Positions 60,653 to 64,000 of a stretch of 64,000 nt of DNA are shown here, in pieces. The notes under the pieces are model-generated. The model saw only the letters and a program-made list of their open reading frames with translations. It was not told the DNA's origin and did not search any database. Source of the DNA: Vibrio algivorus (GTDB lineage Bacteria > Pseudomonadota > Gammaproteobacteria > Enterobacterales > Vibrionaceae); contig NZ_AP018678.1 of NCBI RefSeq assembly GCF_002218005.2, positions 496,001-560,000 on the forward strand, in the 5' to 3' direction. A program made the translations under genes and the position numbers. Positions within the stretch are counted from its first letter, which is position 1. The number at the start of each line of letters is the position of its first letter.

Positions 60653-61516
60653 ATGGCAGCTGAAGACCAAGTGACAGAAGTCGCTCACGCTATTGCTCCA
60701 AAGCTAACAGATTGGTTTGTCGCTAACTCTGACTTATTTGTGCAATACGGCGTAAATATTATTTCCGCTCTAATTATTCTTTTCATTGGTAATATTGTTG
60801 TTAAGGCAATCAGTAACAGTGTTTCTAAAGTTTTAGAAAAGAAACAAATGGACCCAGCCGTAGTTCACTTTATCGGTTCACTGGTTCGTTACTTGTTGTT
60901 TGTTATTGTTTTAATTGCAGCATTGGGCCGTGTAGGTGTTCAAACCGCTTCTGTCGTTGCCGTTATTGGTGCCGCAGGTTTAGCCGTTGGCCTAGCGTTA
61001 CAAGGTTCACTATCTAACTTTGCCGCAGGTGTATTGATTGTTGCTTTTCGTCCGTTTAAAGCGGGTGACTATGTAGAAATTAATGGTGTTGCAGGTAGCG
61101 TTGAATCTATTCAAATTTTCCAAACCATTTTGACAACTCCTGATAATAAAATGATTGTTGTGCCGAATAGTGGTGTTATTGGCGGTGCTATAACCAACTA
61201 TTCTCGTCACGCTACTCGCCGTATTGATTATGTGATAGGTGTTTCTTACAAAGCGGATTTGAAGAAAACAAAAGAAGTTATCACTCGAGTATTAGAAGCT
61301 GAAACACGTTTACTTCAAACTCCAGCTCCAACCGTGGGTGTGGTTGCACTCGCAGATTCATCAGTAAACTTCGTGGTTCGTCCTTGGGTTAAGACTGATG
61401 ATTATTGGGCGGTATACTTTGACCTTCTACAAGCAATCAAAGAAGGCTTAGATGAAGCAGGTATTGAAATCCCATTCCCTCAAATGGATGTTCATTTAAA
61501 TAAGCTTGAAGATTAA
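60653..61516 (+). CDS. mscS: Small-conductance mechanosensitive channel MscS
   Basis: MscS opens on membrane tension during hypo-osmotic shock. The 287-residue protein has three N-terminal membrane segments and the pore-lining TM3 with its glycine/alanine packing pattern (GAAGLAVGLALQGSLSNF). The conserved FRPFKAGDYVEI beta-domain start follows, and the C-terminal cytoplasmic domain ends IEIPFPQMDVHL. AAGGAAG precedes the ATG. It is next to fba, as in E. coli (yggB). Confidence 0.96.
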   Translation: MAAEDQVTEVAHAIAPKLTDWFVANSDLFVQYGVNIISALIILFIGNIVVKAISNSVSKVLEKKQMDPAVVHFIGSLVRYLLFVIVLIAALGRVGVQTASVVAVIGAAGLAVGLALQGSLSNFAAGVLIVAFRPFKAGDYVEINGVAGSVESIQIFQTILTTPDNKMIVVPNSGVIGGAITNYSRHATRRIDYVIGVSYKADLKKTKEVITRVLEAETRLLQTPAPTVGVVALADSSVNFVVRPWVKTDDYWAVYFDLLQAIKEGLDEAGIEIPFPQMDVHLNKLED

Positions 61517-61544
61517 TTTTGTCAGCTTTATGTAACAATTCATC

Positions 61545-61572
61545 AAAAGGCGCCTAGTGCGCCTTTTTTATT
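61545..61572 (+). terminator. Terminator after mscS
   Basis: AAAAGGCGC / GCGCCTTTT with loop CTAGT, then TTTA. Confidence 0.9.
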
Positions 61573-61595
61573 GTTAGAGTATTGTGAATTGACTA

Positions 61596-61862
61596 TATAC
61601 CCAAGTAACTTCAAGATGCGAGTTTCAGCAAGAATAAAACAAGCTTTAGGCAAGGCAAATTGAATATGATCATAGTTATTCTATCTCTACTCAATTTAAC
61701 GCGGCATAAAGCTTGTTTGAACTTGCCCTTCGGGAGCTTCATCCAAACCTTTATGCCGCGTCAGATTGGTTTGAAAGGTGCTTACATTCCTTCGCCAATC
61801 TTCCTTGCCTAAAGGTTTGGATGATAGCTCTGAATTCTGCATCTTGAAGTCACTTGGGTATA
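61596..61862 (+). repeat. Full 267-bp TATACCCAAG element (forward orientation)
   Basis: This is the best-preserved copy. Termini are TATACCCAAGTAACTTC and GAAGTCACTTGGGTATA. It has both stem-loop arms and central GCCCTTCGGGAGC. It ends 29 bp before the SIMPL gene start, so it forms part of that gene's upstream region. Frames inside it are not genes. Confidence 0.93.
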
Positions 61863-61891
61863 TAACTAGATTTGGTATTTGGGAGGTTGTT

Positions 61892-62608
61892 ATGAAAAGA
61901 GTAAGTAAACGGTTTCTTTCATTCACTACACTTTGTTTGTCGTTGTTGATAGCGATACCTACCGCGATGGCTAATGATATTAATTCACCGACACTTTCAA
62001 CAACTGGTTATGGGGAAGTGATTGCAAAACCGGATATGGCTGAGTTTTCTGTTGCGATTCAAGCTGATAGAAGCCAGGCGAAGCAAGCAAAAGCGGCGGT
62101 AGATAAAGTCGTCGAAACCTTTATCGCATCTTTAACAAAATCAGGTATGGCACGTAAATCGATCGTAAGTAGTCACTTACAATTATCACCACAATATAAC
62201 TACCCAAAAGATGGTAAGCCTGTGCTTAATGGGTATCGAGCGGTACGTGACATTACAGTGACGGTAGAGCAATTAGATAAACTGAATACTTATCTCGATC
62301 TAGCATTGCAAAGTGGGGTAAATCGAGTGAATAACATTAATCTAAAAGTGAAAGATGAAACACAGTATAAGCAAAAAGCTCGCCAAGCGGCGATTGCGGA
62401 TGCCAAGCAAAAAGCTCAGCAGTTAGCGAAAGGCTTTGATAGTGAGTTAAATGGTGTGTGGTCGATTGTCTACCGTAGCCACTCGGTTCGCCCTGTAATG
62501 ATGGCAAAGGTGGTAGCGATGGAATCTCAGTCTGTAGATCAAGGTTATCAAGATGAAGAGATGACGATTAGCGATCAAGTTGATGTGATATTTAAACTGA
62601 AAAATTAA
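61892..62608 (+). CDS. SIMPL domain (DUF541) periplasmic protein
   Basis: The 238-residue protein starts at ATG 61892 after GGGAGG; the longer frame to 61778 lies in the repeat. It has a signal peptide (ending PTAMA), then the SIMPL domain with STTGYGEVIAKPDMAEFSV, LSPQYNYPKDGKP and YRAVRDITVTVEQL, and a C-terminal part ending ISDQVDVIFKL. E. coli YggE is the relative, linked to oxidative stress protection, without a defined biochemical activity. Confidence 0.9.
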   Translation: MKRVSKRFLSFTTLCLSLLIAIPTAMANDINSPTLSTTGYGEVIAKPDMAEFSVAIQADRSQAKQAKAAVDKVVETFIASLTKSGMARKSIVSSHLQLSPQYNYPKDGKPVLNGYRAVRDITVTVEQLDKLNTYLDLALQSGVNRVNNINLKVKDETQYKQKARQAAIADAKQKAQQLAKGFDSELNGVWSIVYRSHSVRPVMMAKVVAMESQSVDQGYQDEEMTISDQVDVIFKLKN

Positions 62609-62719
62609 TTCCTATTTAATCTTAGGTTTGGTTAAAAGAGTCCACATGGTTAATTAACCAATTCAATTAATCCCAGTCTTAGGTTATTTACTTAGCGAGC
62701 AGTTGAGTAAATACAAATA

Positions 62720-62758
62720 AAAACAGCGACCTTATAAGAGAGGTCGCTGTTTTGTTTT
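62720..62758. terminator. Bidirectional terminator between the SIMPL gene and serA
   Basis: AAAACAGCGACCT / AGGTCGCTGTTTT with loop TATAAGAG has a T-run on the plus side and an A-run (T on minus) on the other. It serves the convergent genes. Confidence 0.88.
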
Positions 62759-62775
62759 TATAGATGCTAGCAAAA

Positions 62776-64000
62776 TTAATGTAGAATACGAGCGCGAATA
62801 GTGCCTTGTACTGCTTTCATTTTTTCTAGTGCTTCTTCTGAACGCTCAGCTTCGATATCGATAACCACATAACCCATCTCAGCGTTGGTTTGTAGATACT
62901 GCGCCGCAATGTTAATTCCTGCTTCTGCAAAAATGGTGTTAATTTGCGTCAAAATACCTGGGCGGTTTTCGTGAATATGAAGTAGACGAGATGTGCCTGT
63001 ATGCTCTGGTAGTGACACTTCCGGGAAGTTAACACAAGATAGAGTTGAGCCATTATCTGAGTATTTAGCTAGTTTTCCAGCCACTTCAATACCAATATTT
63101 TCTTGGGCTTCTTGAGTTGAACCACCAATGTGGGGAGTTAGAATCACGTTATCAAATTTCATTAGTGGTGATTCAAATGGGTCATTATTGGTTTTTGGTT
63201 CAACTGGGAATACGTCAATTGCTGCACCACCGAGGTGACCAGACTCTAAAGCATCACATAGTGCTGGAATATCGACGACAGTTCCACGAGCAGCGTTAAT
63301 AAAGATCGCACCAGGTTTCATTTGTGCAAATTCATCAGCGCCCATCATTTCTTTAGTGTTCATGGTTTCTGGTACATGCAGAGAAATAATGTCTGATTTA
63401 TTGAGCAATTCACTCATGGTCGAGACTTGAGTGGCATTACCAAGCGATAATTTATTTTCAATATCGTAGTAATAAACGCGCATACCTAAGTTTTCAGCAA
63501 GAATACTAAGCTGGGTACCGATATGCCCATAACCAATGATACCAAGACGTTTTCCACGCGCTTCATAAGAAGCGTCCGCACTCTTTTTCCAGATACCACG
63601 GTGAGCAAGAGCATTTTTCTCTGGAATGCCACGAAGTAGTAGTAAAATCTGACCTAAGACGAGTTCTGCAACACTACGAGTGTTAGAGAATGGTGCGTTA
63701 AAAACAGGAATACCACGAGCCGCGGCTGCATTGAGATTGACTTGATTGGTACCAATACAAAAACAACCTACTGCGACAAGTTTTTCTGCAGCATCAAATA
63801 CTTCTTGAGTCAGTTGGGTGCGAGAACGTAGACCAATAAAGTGAACATCTTTTACTGCTTCAAGAAGGTCTTCTTCTGAAAGTGAGCCTTTGTGATATTC
63901 GATATTAGTGTAGCCAGCAGATTGTAGAACTTCTACAGATGATGGGTGAAGGCCTTCAAGAAGGAGAATTTTGATTTTATCTTTACCGAGAGAAACTTTA
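62776..64000 (-). CDS. serA: D-3-phosphoglycerate dehydrogenase (5' end cut by the window)
   Basis: SerA commits 3-phosphoglycerate to serine synthesis and is feedback-inhibited by serine. The frame is open to the window edge; 408 codons are visible and by comparison with E. coli about two more, including the start, are missing. It has the Rossmann motif GIIGYGHIGTQL, the catalytic arginine/glutamate region, and PHIGGSTQEAQENIG. A C-terminal ACT domain begins LLHIHENRPGILTQIN and ends GTIRARILH. An internal ATG at 63483 is not the true start. Confidence 0.96.
   Translation of the reverse strand, partial: KVSLGKDKIKILLLEGLHPSSVEVLQSAGYTNIEYHKGSLSEEDLLEAVKDVHFIGLRSRTQLTQEVFDAAEKLVAVGCFCIGTNQVNLNAAAARGIPVFNAPFSNTRSVAELVLGQILLLLRGIPEKNALAHRGIWKKSADASYEARGKRLGIIGYGHIGTQLSILAENLGMRVYYYDIENKLSLGNATQVSTMSELLNKSDIISLHVPETMNTKEMMGADEFAQMKPGAIFINAARGTVVDIPALCDALESGHLGGAAIDVFPVEPKTNNDPFESPLMKFDNVILTPHIGGSTQEAQENIGIEVAGKLAKYSDNGSTLSCVNFPEVSLPEHTGTSRLLHIHENRPGILTQINTIFAEAGINIAAQYLQTNAEMGYVVIDIEAERSEEALEKMKAVQGTIRARILH

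Noticed and set aside
61696..61926. Open frame on the minus strand containing MQNSELSSKPLGKEDWRRN
   Set aside because: The same translation appears in the copies at 815-1063 and 34008-34193. It is a by-product of the 267-bp repeat, not a gene.

Overview
The window is a chromosomal segment of a gammaproteobacterium, almost certainly a Vibrio or close relative. The evidence is the gene content and order: pyrBI next to argF and rraB; pepA-holC-valS divergent from lptFG; a yggS-proC-yggT-yggU-rdgB-hemW block divergent from pilT-pilU; ruvX, yqgE, gshB and rsmE together; and metK-tkt-epd-pgk-fba-mscS. Expanded tRNA arrays and a secreted chitin-active LPMO also fit. Base composition is moderately AT-rich.

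Layout. 1-5.7 kb: a secreted molybdopterin-oxidoreductase-like fragment, ridA, pyrI-pyrB with a leader peptide and attenuator, argF, rraB and a lectin-like GH2-type protein. 5.7-15.5 kb: a GNAT, a duplicated DUF2061 membrane protein, valS-holC-pepA, lptF-lptG and an RDD protein. 15.7-24.4 kb: a tRNA-Leu(CAA) carrying an 8.5 kb integrated island bounded by 56-bp direct repeats. 24.6-30.2 kb: an aldehyde dehydrogenase, an outer-membrane barrel, and two tRNA arrays (five and four genes; Asn, Thr, Phe) flanking an AA10 LPMO gene. 30.3-44.6 kb: mltC, yggX, mutY, trmB, a giant GltD-formate dehydrogenase fusion, glsA, hemW, rdgB, DUF4426, yggU, yggT, proC, yggS. 44.6-54 kb: pilT-pilU, a DUF3293 gene, ruvX, yqgE, gshB, rsmE, a GGDEF protein, sprT, a DUF2189-like membrane protein, metK. 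54.5-64 kb: tkt, epd, pgk, fba, mscS, a SIMPL protein and serA (cut by the window edge).

The island (15815-24362) is the most interesting region. It has a phage-type integrase next to the tRNA, a small AlpA-like regulator translationally coupled to a PrimPol/superfamily-3 helicase protein, an iteron array that looks like a replication origin, and a compact operon of seven small proteins I cannot name. It ends with a divergent ribbon-helix-helix-like gene and a second tyrosine recombinase that is essentially a catalytic domain. No capsid, tail or terminase gene is visible, which suggests a phage satellite or similar minimal replicating element. A dyad TTGAC-N6-GTCAA occurs twice before the alpA-like gene and twice, with one mismatch each, before the unknown operon, suggesting one regulator controls both.

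The second theme is small non-autonomous repeats. A 267-bp family with termini resembling TATACCCAAGTNACTTC has four full-length copies and many remnants. A different element with CTAGGGCCTGTTGA termini sits against a stop codon. The two families share internal stem-loop motifs although their ends differ. In two genes (yggS and the DUF2189-like gene) the stop codon and last residues lie inside a repeat terminus.
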